Assembly (NCBI GenBank): GCA_001566295.1 | Contig: KQ964275.1 | Coordinates: forward strand, 62,001-126,000 | Reading direction: 5' to 3' | From: Microdochium bolleyi | Lineage: Eukaryota > Ascomycota > Sordariomycetes > Xylariales > Microdochiaceae | Length of the DNA: 64,000 bases | Part shown: positions 21,723 through 32,480 of the stretch, in pieces | How the letters are laid out: each line of letters opens with the position of its first letter | Position numbering within the stretch: the first letter of the stretch is position 1 | The notes under the pieces: generated by a model | The model's input: the letters and a program-made list of their open reading frames with translations, nothing else | What the model was told of the DNA's origin: nothing | Databases searched by the model: none | Made by a program: the position numbers and the translations under genes

Positions 21723-23918
21723 ATGGACAACGCAGACTTATCGGGGCTTTATAGCTCCCTAGACTCCCCCAAGGCGTTTCGCCTACTTAGGCTTCTTCCT
21801 GGTGATAGTCACGCCCCAATTGAGTGCGAGCTCGTACTGACAGATCTCAACGACGCGCGTGGCACCTTTGAGGCCGTCTCTTACACTTGGGGCTCCCCAG
21901 AGGACCAGCCCTCGATACAGTGTAATGGCATCGCCATGAGCATCCAGCGAAATGTGTTTGCTATGCTGCGCGCCTTCCGGCTTTGCAAGGAGCCCAGACT
22001 ACTCTGGGTAGATGCAATTTGCATCAACCAGTCCAACCTCGACGAGAGAGCACAGCAAGTCGCCATTATGAACCAGATCTACCACGAAGGACCCAAGCAA
22101 GTCACCATCTGGCTCGGTGAGGCAGACGACTCGAGTCGCAAGGCCTTGCAGTTCGCATCTACTCTCGATATCGATCTCTTGAACCAGGAATTGGGCAGCC
22201 AGATCCCCGCTCTCGGCCCTAAGTCGGAGATCGAGCAAGCGCAAGCAATGCAGAGCAAGTCATTCTTCTTTGATCGGCTCGATGCTCCAGACAACGACCA
22301 GGCTCAAGTCAGAGACCTCGCGATGCACATCGGTAATTTCTTGATGCGCCCATACTTTGGCCGTGTCTGGATCCAGCAAGAAGTCAGGCTGGCTCCAGAC
22401 ATATTCGTCCAATGCGGGTCCGATACCTGCAGCTGGAATGCGATCTGGGCGCTTGCTTGGATCATGCTCCCTCGTCGACCAGGGCTGTACCCAGATTTCG
22501 TCGATGACTTGTACACAACGCTCATGGGCCACCTGAGCGCAGTGTACTATGTCCAAGCTCACCGCCTGCGTGTGTCCGTAGCCGGAAAGTCTGTTGCACC
22601 GCTCCGGAGCTTGTTCGACCAACTCGACACGTTCCGCAACCTTTCGGCGACTAATCCCAGGGACAAGGTCTACGCTCTCCTTAATCTGGTCTCTGACGCA
22701 AAGACCTGGATGCCTCCGGAGAAGATCAGCTACAAGGTCCCGTGGGAGCTGTTGTACCTTGCCGTGGCTAAGGACGCACTCACATGCGGTGCTATGATCG
22801 TCCTCGAGAGTGCTGGGAGAGCGCGTCAGGAGCCTGGCACGACCTGCCCCAGTTGGATGCCCGATTTTCGTATGGAACGTCAAACCGACTATGTCATCCA
22901 GAAACAAGTACAGTGGAGACCCGACACACAGATCTTTGTGAACACTCTGCGCACCAAGAAGGAGCTCACCAAAGCTCCGTTCTGCAAAGTTCAGCCGCTT
23001 CCGAAAGGCCAGCATCGGCGAGTACAAGTTCCGGATGATATACGTACCTTCAAAGGGCCCGAAAAATCACTATTCCAGAGCTATGTCACAGCCAACTGTT
23101 ACATGATGGACAAGATCATCTATGTTGGCAAGACATTCCATGGCCTCTCCAAGTCCATACCTGTGCGGAAACGCATCGCTATGAACGCGGAAGAGGACAT
23201 GGCATACGTGCAGAGCCTCCCCTTTACAGAGTATCTGAGTGGCGAAAGTATTGCTGACGCTTTCAAGTTGACATGCATGCTCGGTCTTGCTGGGAACAAA
23301 GATGACTGGCGGTCCGCAACGCGAGACACCGATGTTGCGCTCAGGAGTGGGCACAGTATCGCCCAATGCTGGGAGGACTGGGTGTCTTGGATGCACCAGG
23401 TTCAAGGCGATCCGTATTGGGATGTGGCGAACAGCACATCGCGTGGGCGGCCGAAGCGGCCAGCATTATTTGATGCCGCAACCGCATCACAATACGGCTT
23501 TCACTTTTGTTTCGCGGTAACCGAAAATGGATACTTCTGCCTGGTGCCTGGCATCTCGCAGACTGGGGATCATGTTGCCATTGTCTCCGGCTATACGATG
23601 CCCCTTGTTGTCCGTGCTTCATCTTCGCACGCTCCAGCTACAACCACTCCCACAGGATCAGGAGCTGTACGGAATGAGAAATGGATGCGGTTCTTCGAGT
23701 TCATAGGAGACTCCTATGTGCATGGTGCAATGGAAGCGGAGATTAGTAACATCATGGGAGTGATCCCTTGCAAGCATGAAGCAACGCCGGCACAGCGAGC
23801 AAAAGTCGAAGCGGTGCTTCGGGATGAGGAGTACGATGCATGGCATATGCTGGACCTGAGTAAGAACTACGAGCGGGTAGTCGGGACAATTGGCACGAGA
23901 GAGCTGCATCTTGTATAG
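21723..23918 (+). CDS. HET-domain (heterokaryon incompatibility) protein
   Basis: A single open frame of 731 residues. The HET domain occupies roughly residues 45-200. Its characteristic blocks are FEAVSYTWG (49-57), PRLLWVDAICINQ (91-103), the ERAQQVAIMNQIY segment (108-120), and VTIWLGEAD (127-135). Such proteins trigger a cell-death reaction when hyphae of unlike genotype fuse, and some behave as immune-like sensors. The C-terminal 500 residues carry no repeat (no WD40, ankyrin or TPR) that I can recognise. It is expected to be cytoplasmic, with no signal peptide or membrane segment. It sits 640 bp from a transposon, at the rim of the AT-rich island, a common setting for variable incompatibility genes. 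Confidence 0.93.
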   Translation: MDNADLSGLYSSLDSPKAFRLLRLLPGDSHAPIECELVLTDLNDARGTFEAVSYTWGSPEDQPSIQCNGIAMSIQRNVFAMLRAFRLCKEPRLLWVDAICINQSNLDERAQQVAIMNQIYHEGPKQVTIWLGEADDSSRKALQFASTLDIDLLNQELGSQIPALGPKSEIEQAQAMQSKSFFFDRLDAPDNDQAQVRDLAMHIGNFLMRPYFGRVWIQQEVRLAPDIFVQCGSDTCSWNAIWALAWIMLPRRPGLYPDFVDDLYTTLMGHLSAVYYVQAHRLRVSVAGKSVAPLRSLFDQLDTFRNLSATNPRDKVYALLNLVSDAKTWMPPEKISYKVPWELLYLAVAKDALTCGAMIVLESAGRARQEPGTTCPSWMPDFRMERQTDYVIQKQVQWRPDTQIFVNTLRTKKELTKAPFCKVQPLPKGQHRRVQVPDDIRTFKGPEKSLFQSYVTANCYMMDKIIYVGKTFHGLSKSIPVRKRIAMNAEEDMAYVQSLPFTEYLSGESIADAFKLTCMLGLAGNKDDWRSATRDTDVALRSGHSIAQCWEDWVSWMHQVQGDPYWDVANSTSRGRPKRPALFDAATASQYGFHFCFAVTENGYFCLVPGISQTGDHVAIVSGYTMPLVVRASSSHAPATTTPTGSGAVRNEKWMRFFEFIGDSYVHGAMEAEISNIMGVIPCKHEATPAQRAKVEAVLRDEEYDAWHMLDLSKNYERVVGTIGTRELHLV

Positions 23919-24194
23919 TGCAGCTGCATCCAGCTTTCATCTGACAGCAGTGGCAGACTGTGGAACCATCATTTTTGCAGCCCTTTCATGCCACTAGGTG
24001 ATGTCATGTCATGGCTGTATTGCGTGATGCTCCTCACCAATCACCAGCTAGCGAGACTACTAATGCTGCTATACCCCCGCATGGAGACGTCAAGCTTCAC
24101 TATCCAGTACTTGAGCTACGACATCAAATCCGACGGACCGCCGCCTGCTAAAGCCAACGAGCTGTACTTGGTGCCGATTGCCTTCCGCACCACC

Positions 24195-25362
24195 ATGGGA
24201 GATAACATCAACAGCCACGGTACAGAGCTGCCAACATGGCACAGGCCTGCGAAAACCACATACGACCTGCCCTGGGCAGACATCAAAGTGCTCGATCTTG
24301 GCAAATTTGAGACGACTTCCGGGAAGGCGGAGCTCGTAGAGGAGCTGCGAGATGCTGTGAGTGCCACGCGTATCAGGTCTACGTTGTGTGAGTGCTATCT
24401 AACACGCGAGACAGGTCCTTACCACGGGCTTTTTCAGCTTGACAGACACTGGCTTCTCAGCCGAGGAGGTGCAGAGGCAGTACGACATCGCGCAGGGGTT
24501 CTTCGCAATCCCGCAAGAGGCAAAGAGTCGGCCCGAGTACAAGTGCGACTTCACGGTCGGCAACTACTTTGGCTACCGGGAGATATTTGAGAAGACGATC
24601 ATGGGCACCAACGTGCGAGACAATGTCGAGCTGTACAACTTTGCCAAATTTACGCCCCACAACGAGTCTGAAATCCGCCACCCGTGGTTTGATCAGTACA
24701 ACGCCGAGATCGAAGCCTTCTCGCGCAAGGCAGTAGACGTTGCGGGCAAGGTCTTTGAGCTGTTCGCGCTCATGCTCGAGCTGCCACCAGACTACTTCTC
24801 GTCGCGCCACCGATACGATGCCCCCAGCGACGACCACCTGCGCTACATGTCGTACCGGCCACGCTCAGCCGAGGACGATGCCAAGGTGCAGGACACGTGG
24901 TCACGGGCGCACACAGACTTTGGCTCGCTGACCCTGCTGTGGAGTCAAAACGTGGCCGGCCTGCAGATCAAGACGAGCAGCGGCGAGTGGCGCTACGTGC
25001 CGCCTGTGGACGGCGGCATTGTCTGCAACGTGGGCGATACGATGGGGTTCTGGTCAGCGTCGTACATGAAGTCGACGACTCACCGTGTCGTGCGGCCTCC
25101 GGCAGACCAGCTCGACGGAAACCGGCTCGGGCTGTTCTACTTTGTACGGCCCGGCAATGACGTAGACATCAAGCCAGCTCCGTCGCCGCTGCTGAAGCGA
25201 CTTGGTCTCGTGGCTGAGAACCAGGAGGACGCGGCACCAGTCACAGGCTTGCAGTATGTGCGGGAGAGGGTCAAGAACTACCACAACCACTCAGACTACG
25301 GCAATCGCAAGGGGCAGCACTTCCAGGTCGGTGGCCTAAAGATTGTGGACGAAGCAGAGTGA
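24195..25362 (+). CDS. 2-oxoglutarate/Fe(II)-dependent oxygenase, isopenicillin N synthase-like
   Basis: Two exons, 24195-24356 and 24415-25362, with a 58-nt intron (GTGAGT...ACAG), giving 369 residues. The start is the ATG in CACCATGG, because upstream ATGs in the same frame (from 23988) add sequence unlike this family. The N-terminal DIOX_N-like part reads LPTWHRPAKTTYDLPWADIK, then VLTTGFFSLTDTGF across the junction. The iron ligands are visible as H220 and D222 (HTDFGSLTLLW) and H277 (THRVV). R291 (RLGLFYF) is the likely 2-oxoglutarate contact. Family members hydroxylate, desaturate or cyclise small molecules. Here the substrate is unknown, and the neighbours (HET gene, PhiA-like gene) do not suggest a pathway. 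Probably cytosolic. Confidence 0.88.
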
Positions 25363-27302
25363 GTGAGGGGTGTTTTGGCCTGGCCGTCCTCGTCTGCTGG
25401 GCCCCATGTCACGATCTTGCTCCACGCTAGACCCTGCCAGGCCTGCAGAATACGAGGTCTGCGTCGGCTCATCAAGGATTGGAGGCGGACGGTTGACCGC
25501 AACTTGGTTGCCGCAAGTCAGATACGTCACGATTCTGTGTTGGTGTATGTCGCTCCCTCACGTAGTAACCAGGTCAACCGCTCAGCTCACGCTCGGTGAC
25601 CCTGCTTGTTGATGGCTGCCAGTCCATGCTTTACGTCTCAGGATGCGTGAGTAGGCGCTGCGACGGGGCTCGTACAACGAACGTGAAGAACTGATGCCCC
25701 GCTGTTCCGCAACGTCTGCGCGATGAGGAGCAGTGAGGGCAGGGCATGACTATGCAATAAACGATGCGAGTTGGGATGAGGCAATTCAACTGCACCCAAG
25801 TCGCCAAGGCATCCAGGAGTGTTGAAGTCACATGGTCACGAGTGGCTCAAGGAGGGGGCGGGCTTCTGCATGCACAAAACGGTGTGGCTGGAGAGGTCCC
25901 CGCCTCTGCGCGTGCATAAACTCTGGGCTCCATGCATGGGCCCGAGCATAAAAACGGTCGTGGCACAAGCCCAGCCTCCCAAATACCGCAGGTACCTGCG
26001 GCGTCTCGCAAGGTACGCCAAGGTACCGCAGGGGTGCGCCTGCTGGGGTCGTCCGCGCGAGGCGTGCTAGGCCGCTGCTGGCGCTCTGGAGCAGCAGTCG
26101 TGGCTCATGCCTGGTCGTCCCGAGGTCTCCTCACCCCTGCGCTGCCCGTGTTCCTCGTGCACGGCGAGCAAAGGCCAGCACGTCGCCATGTCTCTGTCCA
26201 TGCCCACGGTCTGCAGCCAGTCATGACTGCTGCGAAGAGTCTTCTCTCGACACGATACAGAGTCCTCGTCTACAAATGTCCCCAGCTGCGTGCGCAATAA
26301 CATGCGCATCCGTGCTGTTGTGTGTGTTGTCGGCTCTCGGCAGCACCGCGAAAGCTGTGATGTCATTCATGGTGCGCTTTTTGCACCGGGGCCGGCCTGC
26401 GCATCGTTGCCCACCGCGCGCACTTGACTGATGGGCAGATGGAGGATACGGGGTCCTCCACGCGGGCCAATGGCACCCGGTCCTGCTGGGCTGCCTCTCT
26501 CTCTCTCTCGACTGGCTGACTCGCCTGCCCTTTCTCAGCACGTTATCCTGTGCCTGACGTATGTCGTCCATGGATGGGCAGACAGACGGAGTCGGCGGTG
26601 GTGCCGAGACACGAGCAGCACTCCGGAGCAGCCCGCTCATCGAGGCTTCCCCGCCGACCAGCCATCCCGACTAAGGCTCTTCTGGATAGTCGTGTTTCTA
26701 TTCATATCCTGCGGGCTGGGCCGCCACTCGCTCGCCAAAGCTTGAGCCCGATCGCCCCTCGTAACCAGAGGGGCGACGCAACGTTGTCTCTTGCTGTGGA
26801 ACAGCGCCCGGGCCGAGCAGAGGAGGCGGAGGGGCTGCCTGGCACGCGTGACGGAGAACCCAAGACATTTGCATGCACAAGGTTTGACGCTGGCCTGTGC
26901 TACAGCTACAGCAGAGCATCACCACGGCGCAGGACCGCACGCCAGGCACCCGAGGATTGCCGAGTGGCACAGCACAGGCTCTGCTCTGTCCCTGCATAGC
27001 GCAAGTCTCCACAGCGGCAGTCGCCTGTCTTCGTGTTGGCACCGACTGATCGGCTCTCGTATTCCCCACGGCTCCATCGGCCGGGCTCCAATGTGACCTC
27101 ATCGCCAACCACGCACATACTCCGTACGTGCATGGCCACCACAGAGGATATAAGGCCGGGCTGGTCGCTGTCAAACACCCATCATTTCTCAGTATCATCA
27201 TCATCCACAGTCATCATCAACTCTCGCTTCACTCAGCTTCAAATAACACTTCCAAACACACACAGACCTCTTTCGGCCTCCACAACCACAACAACCGCCA
27301 AC
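25363..27302. other. Long intergenic region upstream of the PhiA-like gene
   Basis: About 1.9 kb without a supported gene. It contains a perfect 16-bp palindrome CCGCAGGTACCTGCGG at 25986-26001, with two further GGTAC copies just downstream. There is a CT microsatellite near 26492-26508. TATAAGG at 27149-27155 is probably the promoter of the gene at 27303. Confidence 0.5.
25986..26001. repeat. Perfect 16-bp palindrome
   Basis: CCGCAGGTACCTGCGG is its own reverse complement. AAGGTACGCCAAGGTACCGC follows at about 26010-26030, so GGTAC occurs three times within 50 bp. It may be a dimeric protein-binding site or chance. Confidence 0.7.
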
Positions 27303-27908
27303 ATGTTCTCCAAGATCTTCACTGCCGCCACCCTCTTCACTGCCGCCTCGGCCGGCTGCGTCCGCCCCTCGGCCACCAGCTCCGCCGCTCCCTCCGGCCC
27401 GACCACCATCCCCGCCGGCGGCAAATTCGGCATCATGTCCCTGAGGTCCGCCAGCCCCATCCACTTCGCCCAGACCTCGGCCGAGAGCAGCCGCCTCTAC
27501 CTCTCCGCCCCCAAGTCCGACGCCCAGTGCGCCGGTGATAACAACGGCTCTGCCGTCTTCTACCTCAAGGACGGCGGTCTCTACCTCTACACCGCCGACG
27601 GCGCCCCCGCCCAGCAGCTGTGGGTTGATGCCTCCGGCATGGGCCAGGGCATCATGGGCTACTCGACCGGCGGCCAGGGCATCCCCGGCCGCGCCTCCAC
27701 CACCGGCTTCGCCCTGGACGCGAACAACAACCTCAACTTCATGGGCAACGGCTTCCTTGCCTGCCCCAACGCCCCCAACGGCGGCTGGAGCATCTGGGTC
27801 GCCGCCGGCACCAGCAACCCCGGTGGCAACCAGGACTGCCTCGGCTTCTCCGCTCGTGCCGTTGAGAACTCCAAGCCCTTCACCTGCGAGTACTCCCAGC
27901 AGAAGTAG
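27303..27908 (+). CDS. phiA: PhiA-like secreted cell-wall protein
   Basis: A single exon of 201 residues. A signal peptide (MFSKIFTAATLFTAASAG) is followed by a short Ser/Pro/Thr-rich linker. The PhiA-type domain follows: GKFGIMSLRSASPIHFAQ, GSAVFYLKDGGLYLYT, WVDASGMGQGIMGYST, GNGFLACPNAPNGGW and NPGGNQDCLGFSARAV. In Aspergillus the founding member is a cell-wall protein needed for phialide and conidium development. Relatives are abundant secreted proteins with four conserved cysteines near the C-terminus. Codon use is strongly biased to C-ending codons, which fits high expression. TATAAGG lies 154 bp upstream of the ATG, followed by a long A/C-rich leader ending CCAACATG. Confidence 0.88.
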   Translation: MFSKIFTAATLFTAASAGCVRPSATSSAAPSGPTTIPAGGKFGIMSLRSASPIHFAQTSAESSRLYLSAPKSDAQCAGDNNGSAVFYLKDGGLYLYTADGAPAQQLWVDASGMGQGIMGYSTGGQGIPGRASTTGFALDANNNLNFMGNGFLACPNAPNGGWSIWVAAGTSNPGGNQDCLGFSARAVENSKPFTCEYSQQK

Positions 27909-29040
27909 ATGTATCTCCAAACGGAGAGATGAGATTATGAGTCATTACATACATACATACATGGGCGTTTTAATGGGTTGATTTGGACATACAGATCTGT
28001 ATCTATAGACAGTAGCTAGCACTCGCTGACACAGGCGGTGCAACTTAATAACAAGGTCTTTGAAGCACATCCCACCTGTTCCTGGCTTGCACTCGAGGTC
28101 TTCTGGACTCGGCACGCTATGGTTCTTTTGCTGGAGCCCTTTGGCTGACCATTTCTGGATTGTAAATTGCAGTACTTGAACAATCTGTGGGGGGTTTGTT
28201 TTGGGGTGTCCGATTCTCCGACGTGGTCTACAGATCATAAACATTGCTCATTGCTCCATTATGAAGGGATTGAGACACTTAAAATCAGCTGCGTTGCTTA
28301 ACCTTCGTGACTCATATGTTGTGTCACTCTTGACAACTTTGAATCCCTAAGATCACCAGCACGTTAGTCTCGGCCTAGAATCTGCTGCAAAACCATCATG
28401 CTCTGACATGACTAGCCAGTGGAGGAGTGGGCGCGGAACCTACCCTGGGGCCGTTTTGCTGATATCTGATCCTCGGCGATGAAGTACGCAGCTGGATATG
28501 TTCATGTATGGAACTCGCGCCCACCTCGTCCGTAGCTCTCAGGGTTTTATCTATTTCATATTACGCAGTGAAGCAAAATATCACAGTATGGCATTCTGCG
28601 GTTGCTCTATCCTTACTTGCTGAACCCGCAACTTCACCTACGCTGTAAGCCTCCAAGACCGTCAATCATCAACCTCTCTGATGGCTGTCTCCTACGATCT
28701 CACTCTGATGCACGCAATCTTGTCGCCAGTGAATTCGCGCCATGGAAAAGTAAATGCGAGAACAAAACATGTGCTCATGTAGCCTACAGAAAGGAATGAA
28801 CCGCTTCATTAAAGCCTGTTACCCCAAAAATCCATTAACCAGACTCGGCCAGTGCCCCCATGCTCAGCAATCTCGGTGTAAAAGACAGGTGGCAGTCTCA
28901 GTACTCCTTGAGCCCGCCTTGTTTCATCTACAAGCATGGCCTTCTCCGGAGGAAGCATATCCGGCCGCCACCAAGCATGCTTGCCCACCACACCCCCTGT
29001 ATCATAGGAAACGACTGTGATCTACTAGATCCTTTCCCGC
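27909..29040. other. Convergent intergenic region, nothing recognised
   Basis: About 1.1 kb between the 3' ends of two secreted-protein genes. A short CATA repeat lies at about 27947-27962. No gene supported. Confidence 0.4.
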
Positions 29041-29904
29041 TCACTTACGGTATCCGTTCCAGATGGAGAACAGCCTCTGCTTCTGGCCTGCAGTGAAGCC
29101 CGTGAAGCAGCTGTCATCCGAGTAATCCATATAGTTGCGGACGTTGTCCAGGCCGGCCGACTTCGGGCACGAATCCTTCTTAGGCTGGCATCCGTAGCTG
29201 GGCGTCGACTGAATGGGTGTGTCGGCGACGAAGTCTCCCGAACCGGTGCAAGACGAGCCCTGGAAGGTATGCAACAGCCCAAACCAATGGCCGGCCTCGT
29301 GCACGGCCGTGGCGCCAAGGTTGTACTTTCCACCGGGCGAGCCGCCGGGCATCGACCAGAAGACATTCTTGCAGCCGTCGATGACAAACTTGTTGGTGCC
29401 GGGCTGGGGCTTCGGGTACACGGGGAAGTAGCAGAAACCCAGGATGTTGTCCGGCAGCGACTTGTGGAAGTACAGGTTGAGGGCGCCGTAGCTCCCCTTG
29501 CGCAGCTTCTTGCCCATGCCGACCTCGTCGCTGCCGACCGCCCAGGCCTTGTTGATGGTCCAGTCTGTGCCTGACAGCTTGAAGATAACACCCTGTGGGT
29601 TGTAGGCCTTGTTCATGGCTTTGACCTGGGCGTCCACCATGGCCTTGGTGGCATAGCCGTCGGAAAGCTTCGTCGAAGCCGCGACAATGTGGATGTACAG
29701 CGGCACGGTGATGGTGGCCTGTGCATTGACCACGCCGGCAGCGGCAGCGGCGGCTTCCTGCTGGCCCATCTTGCGGGAGATGTCGACCCACTCGGGGCTC
29801 GCCTGCGCACCGCAGGATCGCTGCGAAGGTCCTCGCGGGAAGACGGGGTCCTCGATGACCGCCGCTGTGGCGAGCGCGACAAAAGGGAGGATGTTGAGAC
29901 GCAT
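29041..29904 (-). CDS. Secreted zinc metalloprotease, M43 / MEP1-like
   Basis: A single exon of 287 residues. A signal peptide (MRLNILPFVALATAAV) is followed by a short pro-region. The catalytic domain has the extended zinc motif HEAGHWFGLLH: His202, Glu203, His206 and His212. A Met-turn follows (NYMDYSDDSC, Met259), as in pappalysin-type metzincins. Other family features are AALNLYF-like strand residues (GALNLYFHKSL), GFCYFPVYP, and cysteines that would form disulphides. Secreted proteases of this group are common in keratin- or insect-degrading and plant-associated fungi. The length is typical. The ATG is followed directly by the hydrophobic leader, which fixes the start. It is convergent with the PhiA-like gene. 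Confidence 0.92.
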   Translation of the reverse strand: MRLNILPFVALATAAVIEDPVFPRGPSQRSCGAQASPEWVDISRKMGQQEAAAAAAGVVNAQATITVPLYIHIVAASTKLSDGYATKAMVDAQVKAMNKAYNPQGVIFKLSGTDWTINKAWAVGSDEVGMGKKLRKGSYGALNLYFHKSLPDNILGFCYFPVYPKPQPGTNKFVIDGCKNVFWSMPGGSPGGKYNLGATAVHEAGHWFGLLHTFQGSSCTGSGDFVADTPIQSTPSYGCQPKKDSCPKSAGLDNVRNYMDYSDDSCFTGFTAGQKQRLFSIWNGYRK

Positions 29905-30404
29905 TGTCGCGGGAGAAGTTCAAGTGATTCAGGAGGTGAATATGGCACTGCGGAGGATGGTCTGACTCTGCTGAGGCGATGTGTCCAAGAATGCCTCTAC
30001 TCAAGCTCGCGGGATCTTCTCCATGTTTTATATCAAAAACAGAGCGGCCTCTAGACCTCAAAAACGGTCCCAGCGCCACATGGCATCCCCCTTGAGCCGG
30101 AAGTCTAGATCTCCATAGTCCTACCTCACAAGGTTTTGTCGCAAGGCGGACAATCCCAGCCCGAAGGCACTAACAGTAGCCGCAGAGTCGGGTCGCGCAG
30201 CGCAGAGAGAGGTGGCTGCACGACAGCCGTACACGGCTCAGCCTTGTTACCGTCACGAGCATATTCGAGACCCTTGTCATGGGCACAGCTGGGCTCACAC
30301 CGAACCAGACCGTTGGGTACACTCATCTAAAAGGGGATGCAGTTTAAGCTTGCCGTGAACTGCGGTGTGTGTTAGGCCTGTGAAGGAACCTGTCAGCCGC
30401 AGTG

Positions 30405-30897
30405 CCACCTGTCAGGCTGCCAAACGAAGTCGGCATTACCCAATTCTGGACGGCACGGCAATTAGGCCTGGACGCCTCCAGGCGGTAACGCGCAGGCGGA
30501 GCGCGGCAAGCGGAAGGTTAACACGCATCGCCTAATCCTGATCCGGTGACAGCGAACCTCGACCAGCGCTCCTGGCTTTGAATTGTGGGCCACTTCTAAA
30601 TCTGCAAATACGCCTGTGGTGACGATGGAATTCCTTCCATTTTTTGCATCGTTTGGTGGACAAAGCATGGCAACTCCGCGCGTGTAATTTGAGATTGTCT
30701 CATCCCGTTGGAGATATTTAGGCTTTCCGTGTGGATACCTCCCAGTGTTGCCACAACATTCGGGCAAGAACGTCGCAGCCAAATCAGCCACCTCAGCGCC
30801 ACTTCTCGTATGGAGTCGAGTCGTTCTGAGACAAGAAACAATAATGCCTTGGCTGAGATTTAGCTTTGGCGACCTAGCCCTCCCACCTGTCAGGCTG
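30405..30897 (+). repeat. 15-bp direct repeat, copies 463 bp apart
   Basis: CCACCTGTCAGGCTG is found at 30405-30419 and again at 30883-30897. Nothing between the copies is recognisable. Confidence 0.7.
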
Positions 30898-31157
30898 TGA
30901 CCGGCGCGAGCCCTTGTCCTAGCCACAAGCCTAGGCCCCGGAGCTCTGATATTTCCAGCCTGCGGCCGTGGCCGTGGAGGGCTGAGGCGAGGTCCGAAGC
31001 CGCGCTTAAACGACCTTTGAACTTCGTATTTATTGGAAATGCTTTTCAATATTCAATTCACTCGGAGCGAGCTGGTAGTCTTATACCTCCGAGGGCTGAA
31101 GGAAGGCAGATGGTTACATCAAGGTTGTCGCCCATGGGCAGGAAATAGCAATCTTGC

Positions 31158-31373
31158 AGTGATCACAAGTACCGTCTTTTCTGAGCAAGTTGGCAAACTC
31201 GCGAATAGATCACACTCCACTTTCCAGGCTCGCAAGCCCATTACTATGTTTATTTGTCTTTATCAGATTCTTCCCTCGTCTGTTTAGGCGACTATAATTC
31301 GCTGCCCCTGCAAAGAAGCCCGTTCGCGAGTTTGCCAATTTGCTCAGAAAAAGCGGTATTGCAAGAATTCACT
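31158..31373. repeat. Fold-back: imperfect inverted repeat of about 50 bp
   Basis: The left arm at 31158-31206 (AGTGATCACAAGTACCG...CTCGCGAAT) matches the reverse complement of 31322-31373. The best-conserved inner block is TTTTCTGAGCAA.TTGGCAAACTCGCGAA. The arms are separated by about 115 bp. This could be the core of a small non-autonomous element. Confidence 0.75.
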
Positions 31374-32480
31374 ACGAGACGGTCTCTTCTAGGGCTGAAG
31401 GTAAGAAGACGATGGGGAAATGTTTCGCACGTTTGCTTGGTGGCACCGTGAGGTGCGTAGACACTACTGACAGTCGCTTGCACACGAGGAGTGGAAGAGC
31501 GGTACCAGCTGGTTGAAATTGGTCGTATTCTCAGCCCATCTCTATGCACCTGCATCTTAGCCTCCAAATGCACCTTGTGATGTAGATATGGCTCTCGAAG
31601 ACATTCATGCATGTGCCATCGTTATACAGATGTGAACTGATGCTAGCCAATCTGGGCTCCCTTGAACAAGCGGAGGTCACATGGGTTCGACTTCCGCTAG
31701 GACAAAGATCGATGGGATGGCCAGATTGTGCATACGAGATGTTGCACAATTATCCTGTTCCTTGGGCGTGCCGCACGATCGCCGCCCCGCCGCACCTGAT
31801 GATTACTATGCGGCTCTCATCTGTCATCGTGCTTGCGTGATGAGTTCCAGCCCGGCACCCAAGGCGATGCCCGTCACAGACATTCGAGATCAAACGTCTG
31901 AACTATGAGCTATCATTTTGTACAGGAGATACCTTATTGGTGTTGCTGGAGCGGCCTGCAAAAGTCCAAGAAACCCCACGACTTTGGGGGCCAATGCGGC
32001 GACTGGAGCTCTCACGCCATGCCAGGGCCGTGATGAGGTGCTCGACTAAACCCCTCGCCAAGAAGCCACGCAGGTCAATTAAAACCTGGGGAAATGGCGA
32101 CAGCGATGACGAGCTTGCACCCTGAGCTCTTGGCCGGACGGTGCCCAGAGTCTAGATAGGCAGGAATACCATACAACTGCCCACGATGGCGAACTACTGC
32201 CAAGTGAATCACCATCACCGGTTCGCATCTTGGCGTGCCTGACAATCAGGATCAGCGGCATGCAGTGAGGAGAATTTGCAAAGCAGACGCCGCAGGCACA
32301 AGTTGCACCCGATAAGGCTCATCCTATATAATGATCAGACAGGTGCTGTAGCCCATGATACACATGCCACTCACCTGGTCGACCACTTCTCCTCGGATCA
32401 TCGATTTCACCCCCCCTAGCCGAGCGATTGCGGTTGCGCACTTCTTCACACATTTTCGTCTGCTGATTTCCGCCACTACC

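Larger units (their letters stand above)
29905..32480. other. Long intergenic region with repeats
   Basis: About 2.6 kb without a supported gene. It contains a 15-bp direct repeat (30405-30419 and 30883-30897) and an imperfect inverted repeat of about 50 bp (31158-31206 and 31322-31373). ORFs here lack motifs. Confidence 0.5.

Noticed and set aside
27201..27920. 239-codon minus-strand ORF rich in Gly, Ala and Val
   Set aside because: Antisense shadow of the PhiA-like gene.
29180..30079. 299-codon minus-strand ORF
   Set aside because: Overlaps the metalloprotease in another frame. It has no signal peptide or domain, while the 287-residue frame has HEAGH.
30462..31049. 195-codon minus-strand ORF
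   Set aside because: Arg-rich composition with no domain; spans repeat-containing intergenic sequence.
31660..31700. tRNA-like TTCGACT with GGTC nearby
   Set aside because: The flanking bases do not form a T stem and no anticodon or acceptor arm can be found.
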